From contig NZ_VZZK01000029.1 of NCBI RefSeq assembly GCF_008806385.1, positions 29,178 through 93,177 of the forward strand: DNA of 64,000 bases, in the 5' to 3' direction. The number at the start of each line of letters is the position of its first letter. Position 1 is the first letter of the stretch. Shown here piece after piece: positions 25,641 to 34,037 of this stretch. This DNA comes from Methylobacterium soli (GTDB taxonomy: Bacteria; Pseudomonadota; Alphaproteobacteria; Rhizobiales; Beijerinckiaceae). The notes beneath the pieces were generated by a model. The model was not told the origin of the DNA. It did no database searches and saw nothing but the letters and a program-made list of their open reading frames with translations. Made by a program: the position numbers and the translations under genes.

Positions 25641-26963
25641 ATGACCGCCGCCATGCCGGCCGCGCTCGACACGATCGAGCCGGTCTCCGAACCTGCCGTC
25701 TTCCGCAAGATCGCCTGGCGGCTGATGCCGCTGATCATGGTCTGCTACCTGTTCGCCTTCTTCGACCGGATCAACATCAGCTTCGCCAAGTTCCAGCTCC
25801 AGAGCGATCTCGGCTTCAGCAACACGGCCTACGGCCTCGGGGCGAGCCTGTTCGTCGTCGGCTACGTGATCTTCGAGGTGCCCTCGAATCTGCTGCTCTA
25901 CCGGGTCGGCGCGCGGCGCTGGATCGCCCGGATCATGATCTCCTGGGGGCTGGCCACCGCCGCGATGATGTTCATCGCCAGCGAGTGGCACTTCTACACC
26001 CTGCGCTTCCTCATCGGGGCGATGGAGGCGGGCTTCGCGCCCGGCATCCTGTACTACCTGACCCTGTGGTTCCCGGCCTCGCACCGGGGCCGCATTACCT
26101 CGCTGCTCTTCGTCGCCTCGGCCTTCTCGGGCATCTTCGGGGCGCCGGTCGCAGGGCTGATCCTGACCGCCCTCAACGGCGTCGCCGGGCTCGCGGGCTG
26201 GCAATGGCTGTTCCTGGCCGGCGGCCTGCCCTGCCTGCTGCTCGGCGGGCTCGTGCTCAGCCGCTTCGACGACCGGGTCTCGGATGCCCGCTGGCTCACC
26301 GAGGCCGAGAAGGCCCTGGTGGCGTCCCGGATCGCGCAGGCCAATCGCGGCATCGGCGACCACTCCCTTCTCGGCGCCCTGCGCTCGCCGGGCTTCCTGA
26401 CCATCGGGCTGATCTACTTCCTCCTGCAGGTCGGCTCCTACGGGCTGAATTTCTGGGGGCCGGACCTGATCAAGACCGCGAGCGGCGCGAGCACCGGGAT
26501 CGTCGGCGTCCTGGCGGCGATCCCGTATATCTGCGGCGCGATCAGCATGGTGGTGATCGGGCGCTTCTCGGACGCCTCGGGTGAGCGCCCGAAATTCGTG
26601 GCGGGGCTCGCGGTCGCGGCGGCGATCGGGTTCTTCGCCGCGGGCCTGTTCGATCGCCAGATCGTGCCGCTGATGCTCGCCCTCGCGCTCCTCGGCGCCG
26701 GCATCGTCGCCTCGATCCCGACCTTCTGGACGCTGCCCCCGAAGCTCGTCACCGGGGTGGGGGCGGCCGGCGGCATCGCGCTCATCAACACCCTCGGGCA
26801 GTTCGGCGGCATCGTCAGCCCGGTGATGGTCGGCTGGATCAAGGACCTCACCGGCTCGACGACGCCCGCCCTCTACCTGATCGGCACCGTCTGCCTGATC
26901 GCGGCCCTGCTCGCCCTGTTCGCCCTGCCCACGAGCCTGCGCCGGAACGACCGGGCGGCCTGA
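25641..26963 (+). CDS. MFS transporter, anion:cation symporter (ACS) family
   Basis: 440 residues, twelve membrane helices. The opening IAWRLMPLIMVCYLFAFFDRINISFAK is the ACS family hallmark (DRxNI). GYVIFEVPSNLLLYRVGARR and the MEAGFAPGILYYLTLWFP segment also match ACS carriers of organic anions such as tartrate, phthalate or hydroxy acids. The end has FVAGLAVAAAIGFFAAGLFD. It is preceded by an AGGGAGAA ribosome site and follows the lyase gene by 74 bases, so it likely imports the acid metabolised by the two enzymes upstream. Confidence 0.88.
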   Translation: MTAAMPAALDTIEPVSEPAVFRKIAWRLMPLIMVCYLFAFFDRINISFAKFQLQSDLGFSNTAYGLGASLFVVGYVIFEVPSNLLLYRVGARRWIARIMISWGLATAAMMFIASEWHFYTLRFLIGAMEAGFAPGILYYLTLWFPASHRGRITSLLFVASAFSGIFGAPVAGLILTALNGVAGLAGWQWLFLAGGLPCLLLGGLVLSRFDDRVSDARWLTEAEKALVASRIAQANRGIGDHSLLGALRSPGFLTIGLIYFLLQVGSYGLNFWGPDLIKTASGASTGIVGVLAAIPYICGAISMVVIGRFSDASGERPKFVAGLAVAAAIGFFAAGLFDRQIVPLMLALALLGAGIVASIPTFWTLPPKLVTGVGAAGGIALINTLGQFGGIVSPVMVGWIKDLTGSTTPALYLIGTVCLIAALLALFALPTSLRRNDRAA

Positions 26964-27006
26964 GGCCCGCGGACGGCCGGTCCGGGGCTCCGGCGGCGCC
27001 GGGGCC

Positions 27007-27474
27007 TCAGACCGGAAGCACGTTCGTGTACTTCACCTGCCCCAGCGCGAAGCTCGACTCGATCGAGCCGACGCCGCCGAGGCGGGTGAGCTTGTCCTTG
27101 AGGAAGCGCTCGTAGGCCGCGAGATCCGGCACGACGACCCGCACGAGGTAATCGTGCCGGCCGGTCATCAGGTAGCACTCGACCACCTCCGGCCAGCGCG
27201 CCACCGCCTCGGCGAAGCGGTCGAGCTCCTCCTCCCGCTGCCGCTCCAGCTTCACCGAGGCGAAGACGCTGATCGGCAGGCCGACCTTGGCCTGATCGAC
27301 GAGCGCCACGTAGCCCTTCAGGATGCCCGCCTCCTCCAGGATCCGGATCCGCCGCAGGCAGGGCGAGGCCGAGAGCCCGACCCGGCCCGCGAGGTCCTGG
27401 ATCGTGGCGCGCCCGTCGCGCTGCAGCTCGGCCAGGATTCGCCGGTCAATGGCGTCGATGCTCGGTTTTGGCAT
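27007..27474 (-). CDS. Lrp/AsnC-family transcriptional regulator
   Basis: 155 residues. The N-terminal HTH_AsnC contains IDAIDRRILAELQRDGRAT and the recognition stretch VGLSASPCLRRIRILEEAGI. A RAM/Lrp effector domain follows, with LERQREEELDRFAEAVARWPE and LMTGRHDYLVRVVVPDLAAY. It starts at ATG 27474 (MPKPSID); the extra upstream residues in the open frame are not Lrp-like. It is divergent from the MdeB-like dehydrogenase gene, matching the Pseudomonas arrangement in which MdeR (Lrp family) controls methionine/2-oxobutyrate catabolism genes. It probably responds to an amino acid. Two palindromes in the intergenic region are candidate sites. Confidence 0.9.
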   Translation of the reverse strand: MPKPSIDAIDRRILAELQRDGRATIQDLAGRVGLSASPCLRRIRILEEAGILKGYVALVDQAKVGLPISVFASVKLERQREEELDRFAEAVARWPEVVECYLMTGRHDYLVRVVVPDLAAYERFLKDKLTRLGGVGSIESSFALGQVKYTNVLPV

Positions 27475-27500
27475 GGATGCGCCGCCTGACCTTCGCGATT

Positions 27501-27550
27501 GGTGGATCCTGCCGAAAAAATCCTCCACCGCGCGGGATTTGGCAAATCCC
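27501..27550. promoter_or_regulatory. Lrp/MdeB intergenic palindromes
   Basis: GGGATTT-GGC-AAATCCC (27534-27550) is a perfect 7-base inverted repeat. GGTGGA (27501-27506) pairs with TCCACC (27524-27529) around an A-rich loop. Both sit between divergent starts and are reasonable Lrp-family operators. A ribosome site (GGAG) precedes ATG 27594. Confidence 0.5.
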
Positions 27551-27593
27551 ACCCCGGCGCCGGTGACATGATCGTCCGGCCTCGGAGATCCCC

Positions 27594-29969
27594 ATGCCCC
27601 ACGATCCGCGCCAGCCCTACCTGACCGAGCTCGAGCGCAAGGCGCTCTGGCTCTCGACCTGGATGATCCACAACGCCAACCACGTCCGGCCGAATCTCGA
27701 CGGCATGAAGGTCGGCGGTCACCAGGCCTCCTCGGCCTCCCTGGCGACGATCCTGACCGCCCTCTACTTCGCGGTCCTGCGCCCCGAGGACCGAGTGGCG
27801 GTGAAGCCGCATGCGAGCCCGATCTTCCACGCGATCCAGTACCTCGCCGGGCGCCAGAGCCGGGACAAGCTCGAGCGCTTCCGCGGCTTCGGCGGCGCGC
27901 AATCCTACCCCTCGCGCACCAAGGACACCGACGACGTCGATTTCTCCACGGGCTCGGTGGGGCTCGGCGTCGCCCAGACCCTGTTCGGCGCGCTGGTGCG
28001 CGATTACGTGCGCGCCCATGGCTGGGGCCTCGACACGCCGGAAGGCCGCATGGTCGCCCTCGTGGGCGATGCCGAGATGGACGAGGGCAACATCTTCGAG
28101 GCCCTGATGGAGGGCTGGAAGCAGGGCCTGCGCCGGACCTGGTGGATCATCGACTACAACCGCCAGAGCCTCGACGCGGTGATCCGCGAGGGCCTCTACG
28201 ACCGCTTCGAGCAGATCTTCCGGGCCTTCGGCTGGGACGTGGTGGTGCTGAAATACGGCTCGCTGATGGAGGAGGCCTTCGCGGAGGCCGGCGGCGCGCG
28301 CCTGCGCGCCTGGATCGACGGCGCGCCGAACCAGCTCTACGCGGCGCTGACCTTCCAGGGCGGGGCCGCCTGGCGCCGCCGGCTCGAGGCCGATTTCGCC
28401 GAGGATGCGGACGCCCTCGCGCTGATCGGGCGGCGCAGCGACGACGCCCTCGCGCTCCTCATGGGCAATCTCGGCGGGCATGATCTCGTCAGCCTGCTCG
28501 ACGCCTTCGCGGCGGCCGACAACGACCGGCCGACCGTGTTCATCGCCTACACGATCAAGGGCTACGGCCTGCCGCTCGCCGGGCACAAGGACAACCATTC
28601 GGGCCTGCTGACCCCGGCCCAGGTCGAGCTCCTGCGCGAGAAGGCGGGGGTGCGCCCGGGCCGCGAATGGGAGCCCTTCGAGGGCAGCGCCCTGCCGGAG
28701 GCGGAGCTGCGGGACTTCATCGCGCGGGCGCCCTTCTTCGGCGAGGGCCCGCGCCTGCGCGGGGCGCCGCGCCTGCCGGTGCCGGAGGCCTTCCCGGCGC
28801 CGCGCCAGCCGACGATGTCGACCCAGGCCGGCTTCGGCCTGATCCTCAACGAGCTCGCCCGCTCCGACGCGCCCATCGTCGAGCGCATCGTCACGACCTC
28901 GCCGGACGTCACCGTCTCGACCAATCTCGGCGGCTGGGTGAACCGGCGCGGTCTGTTCGCCCGCGAGGAGATGCGCGACCTGTTCCGGGCCGAGCGCATC
29001 CCCTCGACCTTCACCTGGGACTTCTCCGCGACGGGCCAGCATATCGAGCTCGGCATCGCGGAGATGAACCTGTTCACCCTGCTCTCCGGGCTCGGGCTCT
29101 CGCACCGATTGTTCGGCGAGCGTCTGATCCCGATCGGGACGCTCTACGATCCCTTCATCGCCCGCGGCCTCGATGCCCTGAACTATGCCTGCTACCAGGA
29201 TGCCCGCTTCATCATCGCGGCGACGCCTTCGGGCGTGACGCTGGCGCCGGAGGGCGGGGCGCACCAGTCGATCGGGACGCCCCTGATCGGGCTGTCGCAG
29301 GACGGCCTCGCGACCTTCGAGCCCGCCTTCGTGGACGAGCTGTCGGTGATCCTGGCCCACGCCCTCGACTACGTCCAGCGCGACGGGCAGGACGGGGAGG
29401 CGCGCGGCGGCTCGGTCTACCTGCGGCTCTCGACCCGGACCCTCGCGCAGCCCCAGCGCACCCTGTCGCGGGAGCGCGGCGACTCGATCGTCGCGGGGGC
29501 CTATTGGCTGCGCGAGCCCGGCCCCAATGCCGAGATCGTGGTGGCGTATACGGGCGCGGTGGCGCCAGAGGCGATCGAGGCGGTCGGGCTGATGGCGGAG
29601 GACCGGCGCGATGTCGGGCTCCTGGCCGTGACCTCGGCCGACCGCCTCCACGCGGGCTGGACCGAGGCCCAGCGCGCCCGCGAGGGCGGACGGCGCGAGG
29701 CGCGCAGCCACGTGGAGACGCTGCTGGCCGGCCTCCCGGCCCATTGCGGCCTCGTCACGGTGATCGACGGCCACCCCGCGACGCTCGGCTGGCTCGGCGC
29801 GGTGCAGGGGCATCGCACGCGGGCGCTCGGCGTCGAGCGCTTCGGCCAGACCGGCACGGTCGCGGACCTCTACCGGCATTACGGCCTCGACGCGCGCGGC
29901 ATCGTGGGCGCCGCCCTGGGGCTCGCACCGGAGCGGCCGATCCGCCACCTGCGCGCCGCCTCGGCGTGA
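27594..29969 (+). CDS. mdeB: homodimeric 2-oxo-acid dehydrogenase E1 / transketolase-like, MdeB-like
   Basis: 791 residues of the AceE/transketolase type. TPP-binding marks include SVGLGVAQTLFGAL and GDAEMDEGNIFEAL...IIDYNRQS (the GDxE...N motif). NKDNHSGLLTPAQ-like and TFTWDFSATGQHIELGIAEMN are in the central Pyr domain, and APEGGAHQSIGTPLIG in the later part. Homodimeric E1 enzymes decarboxylate pyruvate or 2-oxobutyrate and acylate lipoamide. No E2 or E3 gene is nearby, so it would borrow one from another complex, as proposed for MdeB. No methionine gamma-lyase gene is adjacent. Length is shorter than E. coli AceE (about 890) and close to MdeB. Confidence 0.82.
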   Translation: MPHDPRQPYLTELERKALWLSTWMIHNANHVRPNLDGMKVGGHQASSASLATILTALYFAVLRPEDRVAVKPHASPIFHAIQYLAGRQSRDKLERFRGFGGAQSYPSRTKDTDDVDFSTGSVGLGVAQTLFGALVRDYVRAHGWGLDTPEGRMVALVGDAEMDEGNIFEALMEGWKQGLRRTWWIIDYNRQSLDAVIREGLYDRFEQIFRAFGWDVVVLKYGSLMEEAFAEAGGARLRAWIDGAPNQLYAALTFQGGAAWRRRLEADFAEDADALALIGRRSDDALALLMGNLGGHDLVSLLDAFAAADNDRPTVFIAYTIKGYGLPLAGHKDNHSGLLTPAQVELLREKAGVRPGREWEPFEGSALPEAELRDFIARAPFFGEGPRLRGAPRLPVPEAFPAPRQPTMSTQAGFGLILNELARSDAPIVERIVTTSPDVTVSTNLGGWVNRRGLFAREEMRDLFRAERIPSTFTWDFSATGQHIELGIAEMNLFTLLSGLGLSHRLFGERLIPIGTLYDPFIARGLDALNYACYQDARFIIAATPSGVTLAPEGGAHQSIGTPLIGLSQDGLATFEPAFVDELSVILAHALDYVQRDGQDGEARGGSVYLRLSTRTLAQPQRTLSRERGDSIVAGAYWLREPGPNAEIVVAYTGAVAPEAIEAVGLMAEDRRDVGLLAVTSADRLHAGWTEAQRAREGGRREARSHVETLLAGLPAHCGLVTVIDGHPATLGWLGAVQGHRTRALGVERFGQTGTVADLYRHYGLDARGIVGAALGLAPERPIRHLRAASA

Positions 29970-29974
29970 GGGCG

Positions 29975-30670
29975 TCAGGCGCGGGGCGCGTCGTCGGGTG
30001 CCCGCAGGCGGTAGCCGACGCCGGTCTCGGTGAGGAGGAGGCGGGGCCGCTCGGGATCGGCCTCGAGCTTCTGGCGGAGCTGGCGCATGTAGACCCGCAG
30101 GTATTGCGGGTCCGAGGAGGTCGAGACCGCGCTCATCAGCTGGGCGTGCGTGAGCACCTTGCCGGCATGCTGCACCATCACCCGCAGGAAATCGTACTCG
30201 CGCGGCGTCAGCTTCACCTCGGTCCCGTTCAGCCGCACGATGCGCCGCACCAGGTCGACGCTGAGGCCCTCGACCTGGAACAGGGCGCGCTCGCCCTGCA
30301 CCGCGAGCTGGTGGCGTAGCGCCGTGCGGATCCGGGCCAGGAGCTCGCCCATCCCGAAGGGCTTTGTGACGTAGTCGTCGGCGCCGAGATCGAGGGCCTC
30401 GACCTTGCCGCTCTCGTCGTCGCGGCTCGACAGCACCACGACGGGCAGGTCGGGATGCCCCTCGCGGATGAGGCGCAGGAGATCGTGCCCGCGCATGTCC
30501 GGCAGGCCGAGATCGAGGATCACGAGGTCGACCGCCACTTGGGCCAGCGCCTCGCGGGCGATCCGGGCGTTCGGGGCCTCGACGACGCCGTATCCTTGCG
30601 TCGCCAGCCCCACCCGCAGGAGCTTGCGGATGGGGGGCTCGTCGTCGATGACGAGGATCTGCAGGCTCAT
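29975..30670 (-). CDS. kdpE: KdpE response regulator
   Basis: 231 residues, OmpR type. The receiver domain has QILVIDDEPPIRKLLRVGL, the phospho-acceptor Asp in DLVILDLGLPDMRG, and Lys in DDYVTKPFGMGELLARI. The C-terminal winged helix contains LTPREYDFLRVMVQHAGKVL and YLRVYMRQLRQKLEADPERP. It activates kdp transcription after phosphorylation by KdpD under potassium limitation. The start at 30670 overlaps the kdpD stop by four bases, as expected. It is the last gene of the leftward kdp operon. Confidence 0.96.
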   Translation of the reverse strand: MSLQILVIDDEPPIRKLLRVGLATQGYGVVEAPNARIAREALAQVAVDLVILDLGLPDMRGHDLLRLIREGHPDLPVVVLSSRDDESGKVEALDLGADDYVTKPFGMGELLARIRTALRHQLAVQGERALFQVEGLSVDLVRRIVRLNGTEVKLTPREYDFLRVMVQHAGKVLTHAQLMSAVSTSSDPQYLRVYMRQLRQKLEADPERPRLLLTETGVGYRLRAPDDAPRA

Positions 30671-33390
30671 GCGACGGCGTCCCGGGCGGGGTTGCGCGAT
30701 CCGGGCGGGATCGGCAGGGTCAGGGTGAAGACGGCGCCGGCCCGGTCGCGCCGGTTGGCGGCCGTGATCCGGCCGCCCATCGCCTCGATGAAGCCCCGCG
30801 CGATGGCGAGCCCGAGGCCCGTGCCGGCGCGGACGCGGTCGCCCTTGCGGACCCGGTAGAACTTGTCGAACACCCGCTCGACATCCGCCTCCGGAAGGCC
30901 CTCGCCCTCGTCGAGGACCTGCAGGTGAAGCTCCGCGCCGGCCCGCCGGACCTGCACCCGCACGGTCGAGTCGTCAGGCGCATATTTGGCGGCGTTGTCG
31001 AGGAGGTTGACCAGGACCTGCTCGAACAGGACCGGGTCGAGGCGCAGGGCCGGAAGATCGGCCGGGACATCGATCTCGACGCGGTGCCCGGCCAGGACTG
31101 CCTCGGTGCGGCGCAACGCCGTGTCGATGGTCTCGCCGACATCCTGGGGCGCGAGGTTCGGCGCCACGGCGCCGGCCTCGAGGCGGGTCATGTCGAGGAG
31201 GTTGGCGATGAAGCGGTTCAGCCGCTCGGATTCCGCGATGATCGTGGCGAGCAGGTCGGCCTTCGCGGCGGCCGGGAGGGCGTCGTCGAGGTCGCGCAGG
31301 GTGCTGGCGGCCCCCAGCACCGAGGCGAGCGGCGTGCGCAGGTCGTGGCTGATCGAGGTGAGCAGGGCCTGGCGCAGGCGGTCGGTCTCGGCGGCCCGCT
31401 CGGCCCGGTCGAGATCCTCGACGAGGCGCACCCGCTCGATGGCGAGCGCCCCCTGGTCGGTGAGCGCGTCGAGGAGCCGGCGGCTCTCCGGCGTCAGGAT
31501 CGGGCCGGTGCCGTCGGCATCGAGGCCGATCACCCCGATCGTGCCGCGCCCCGTGCGCATCGGCAGGAACAGGCGCCGGGCCCCGGGCAGCGTGTCGGCG
31601 CCGCGCCCGGTCGGCCGGTCGTTGCGGAAGGCCCATTGGGCCGCGGCGAGGTCGGCCGCGTCGAGGCGGTCCTCGGGCGGGTATCCGGCCCGGACCACGA
31701 CGCCGGCATCTTCCGGCAGCAGCAGGACGACGCGGACCCGCAGCATTGCGGCGACCTGGGCGGAGGTCGCCCAGAGCACGTCGTCGAGGGTGCCGCAGCT
31801 CGCGAGCTTGCGGCTGAAGCCGTAGAGCCGCTCCGTCGCCCGGGCATGGGCCTGGCTGATCACCGCCGTCCTGCGCGACTGGGCGGCGAGGTTCGACACC
31901 AGCACGGCCACGAGCGTGAAGAGCAGGAACGCCGCCACGTTCGTCGGATCGGCGATGGTGAAGGTGTAGACCGGCGGCAGGAAGAAGAAATTGTAGGAGA
32001 GCGAGGCGGCCACGACGGCGGCGAGCGAGGGGCCGAGGCCGAGACGCACGGCGACCGCCACCACGGCGGTGAGGAGGAAGAGATCCGCGTTCTCGACGCC
32101 GAGGACGGGCTGGAGCGCGAGGGCGAGGCCGAGGCCGAGCGCCGTCGCCGCGAGAGCGAGGCCGTAGCCGCGGAGGTCGAGACCCGGCCGGCCCGGCGCG
32201 GTGGCGACCGTCCTGCGCCGCGCCTCATCCGCCGGCACCGCTTCGCCCGGAATCACGTGGATGCTGATCGGGCCGCTCCGGCGCAGAAGGGCGTGGACGA
32301 GGGAGCCGTTGACGAGTTCGAAGGCCCAGGAGCGCGTCGCCTTGCCGACCACGATGTGGCTGACATTGGCGGAACGCGCATAGGCCAGGATGTCGTCGGC
32401 CGGATGCCGGCCGCCCGGCAGCGTGACGGCATCGCCCCCAAGCCGGTCGGCGAGGCGCAGGGCGTCGGCGATCCGGTCGCGCGCGGCCTCGCTGAGGGCG
32501 GCCGCGCGGGCGCCCTCCACGGTGAGCGCCGTCCAGGGGGCGTGCAGGCGGTCGGCGAGGCGCTTGGCGTAGCGCACCAGCCCGGCCGAGCGTGGATCCT
32601 CGCTGACGCAGACGAGGACCCGCTCGCCCGCCCCCCAGGGGCCCGCGATGGCATGCGCCCGCATGTGGCTGAGGAGCTCGTCGTCGACCCGGTCGGCGGT
32701 GCGCCGCAGGGCGAGCTCGCGCAGGGCGGTCAGATTGCCGCGCGAGAAGTAATGCGTCAGCGCCCGCTCGGCATGGCCCGGAAGGTAGACCTTGCCGTCC
32801 TTCAGGCGCTGGATCAGGTCGTCGGGGTTGAGGTCGACCACCTCGATGTCGTCGGCGCGGTCGAGGATCCCGTCCGGCACCGTCTCGCGCACCCGGATGC
32901 GGGTAATCTGCGCCACGATGTCGTTGAGGCTCTCGACATGCTGGATGTTGAGGGTGGTGTGCACGTCGATCCCGGCATCGAGCAGATCCTCGACGTCCTG
33001 GTAGCGCTTCGGGTGGCGCGAGCCCGGGGCGTTGGTGTGGGCGAGCTCGTCCACCAGGGCGAGGGCCGGCCTGCGCGCCAGCAGCGCGTCGAGGTCCATC
33101 TCCTCGAGCGGCGTGCCGTGATGGGACACGCGCCGGCGCGGCAGCACCTCCAGCCCCTCGATCAGCGCCTCGGTCTCCGCCCGGCCATGGGTCTCCACCA
33201 CCCCCACCACCACGTCGGTCCCGGCCTTGCGGCGCGCCCGGCCGATGGTGAGCATCTCGAAGGTCTTGCCCACCCCCGGGGCCGCCCCGAGGAAGACCTT
33301 GAGCCGGCCGCGCGTCGGCGCCGCCCGGCGCGCCGCGTCGAGCAGGGCGTCGGGCGAGGGTCGGTTCAGGTCTCGGCCGGTTTCGGACAT
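30667..33390 (-). CDS. kdpD: KdpD sensor histidine kinase
   Basis: 907 residues. The N-terminal KdpD domain has the Walker-like LKVFLGAAPGVGKTFEML and DELAHTNAPGSRHPKRYQD. A Usp-like domain follows (VLVCVSEDPRSAGLVRYAKR), then four membrane helices (about 400-500, with NFFFLPPVYTFTIADP), a GAF region, and the kinase core. The H-box is ISHDLRTPLASVLGAASTL, followed by N (NLLDNAAKYAP), G1 (DEGEGLP) and G2 (GTGLGLAIARGFIEAMGG). It senses low K+ and ionic conditions and phosphorylates KdpE. It starts about 20 bases after kdpC ends. Confidence 0.96.
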   Translation of the reverse strand: MSETGRDLNRPSPDALLDAARRAAPTRGRLKVFLGAAPGVGKTFEMLTIGRARRKAGTDVVVGVVETHGRAETEALIEGLEVLPRRRVSHHGTPLEEMDLDALLARRPALALVDELAHTNAPGSRHPKRYQDVEDLLDAGIDVHTTLNIQHVESLNDIVAQITRIRVRETVPDGILDRADDIEVVDLNPDDLIQRLKDGKVYLPGHAERALTHYFSRGNLTALRELALRRTADRVDDELLSHMRAHAIAGPWGAGERVLVCVSEDPRSAGLVRYAKRLADRLHAPWTALTVEGARAAALSEAARDRIADALRLADRLGGDAVTLPGGRHPADDILAYARSANVSHIVVGKATRSWAFELVNGSLVHALLRRSGPISIHVIPGEAVPADEARRRTVATAPGRPGLDLRGYGLALAATALGLGLALALQPVLGVENADLFLLTAVVAVAVRLGLGPSLAAVVAASLSYNFFFLPPVYTFTIADPTNVAAFLLFTLVAVLVSNLAAQSRRTAVISQAHARATERLYGFSRKLASCGTLDDVLWATSAQVAAMLRVRVVLLLPEDAGVVVRAGYPPEDRLDAADLAAAQWAFRNDRPTGRGADTLPGARRLFLPMRTGRGTIGVIGLDADGTGPILTPESRRLLDALTDQGALAIERVRLVEDLDRAERAAETDRLRQALLTSISHDLRTPLASVLGAASTLRDLDDALPAAAKADLLATIIAESERLNRFIANLLDMTRLEAGAVAPNLAPQDVGETIDTALRRTEAVLAGHRVEIDVPADLPALRLDPVLFEQVLVNLLDNAAKYAPDDSTVRVQVRRAGAELHLQVLDEGEGLPEADVERVFDKFYRVRKGDRVRAGTGLGLAIARGFIEAMGGRITAANRRDRAGAVFTLTLPIPPGSRNPARDAVA

Positions 33391-33411
33391 GCCGGATCCT
33401 AGCCGAAGCTG

Positions 33412-34017
33412 CTACTTCCGGGCGAGATCGCCAAGCGCGAGGTTGAGCGCCAGCACGTTGACCCGCGGCTCGCCGAGGAGGCCGAGGGTCCGGCCCTCGA
33501 TATGGGCGCTCACGAGGGCGCGAATCCGGTCCTCCGGCAGGTTCCGGGCCCTGGCGATGCGCGGGACCTGGAACAGGGCGGCCTCGGGCGAGATGTCCGG
33601 GTCGAGGCCGGAGCCGCTCGTCGTGACGAGGTCGACGGGCACCGGCTGCCCGGGATTCTCGGCCCTCAGGGCGTCGAGATCCCCCTTGACGCGTTCGGCG
33701 AGCGCGGCGCTCGTGGGCCCGAGATTGGAGCCGCCGGAATTCGCCGCGTTGTCGGGCGCCGGCACGGTCTTGGCGGAATCGGAGGGGTCCGGCGCCGTGG
33801 TGGCCGAGGGCCGGCCGTGGAAATCGCCGGCGCCGGTGAAGCTCTGCCCGATCAGGCGGGAGCCGACGATCCGGCCGTCGCGCTCGATCAGGCTGCCGGC
33901 GGCCTCCGCCGGGAAGACCCATCCCGCGATGCCGGTCATCGCGAGGGGATAGGCGAGCCCGGTGATCGCCGTGAGGGCGACGAGCAGGACGAGGGCGGGG
34001 CGAAGCTCTGTCAGCAT
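33412..34017 (-). CDS. kdpC: K+-transporting ATPase KdpC subunit
   Basis: 201 residues. One N-terminal membrane helix (LVLLVALTAITGLAYPLAMT) is followed by the KdpC periplasmic domain with IGQSFTGAGDFHGRPSAT and the motif TTSGSGLDPDISPEAALFQ. It closes with NVLALNLAL. KdpC stabilises the KdpFABC complex and raises ATP affinity. ATG 34017 is preceded by AAGGAGAT. The extended open frame upstream to 34542 belongs to shadow sequence of kdpB and is rejected. Confidence 0.95.
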   Translation of the reverse strand: MLTELRPALVLLVALTAITGLAYPLAMTGIAGWVFPAEAAGSLIERDGRIVGSRLIGQSFTGAGDFHGRPSATTAPDPSDSAKTVPAPDNAANSGGSNLGPTSAALAERVKGDLDALRAENPGQPVPVDLVTTSGSGLDPDISPEAALFQVPRIARARNLPEDRIRALVSAHIEGRTLGLLGEPRVNVLALNLALGDLARK

Positions 34018-34037
34018 GGGGGTGATCTCCTTGGGGA

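Noticed and set aside
30925..33402. 825-codon open frame opposite kdpD
   Set aside because: Antisense shadow; kdpD has full domain evidence on the other strand.
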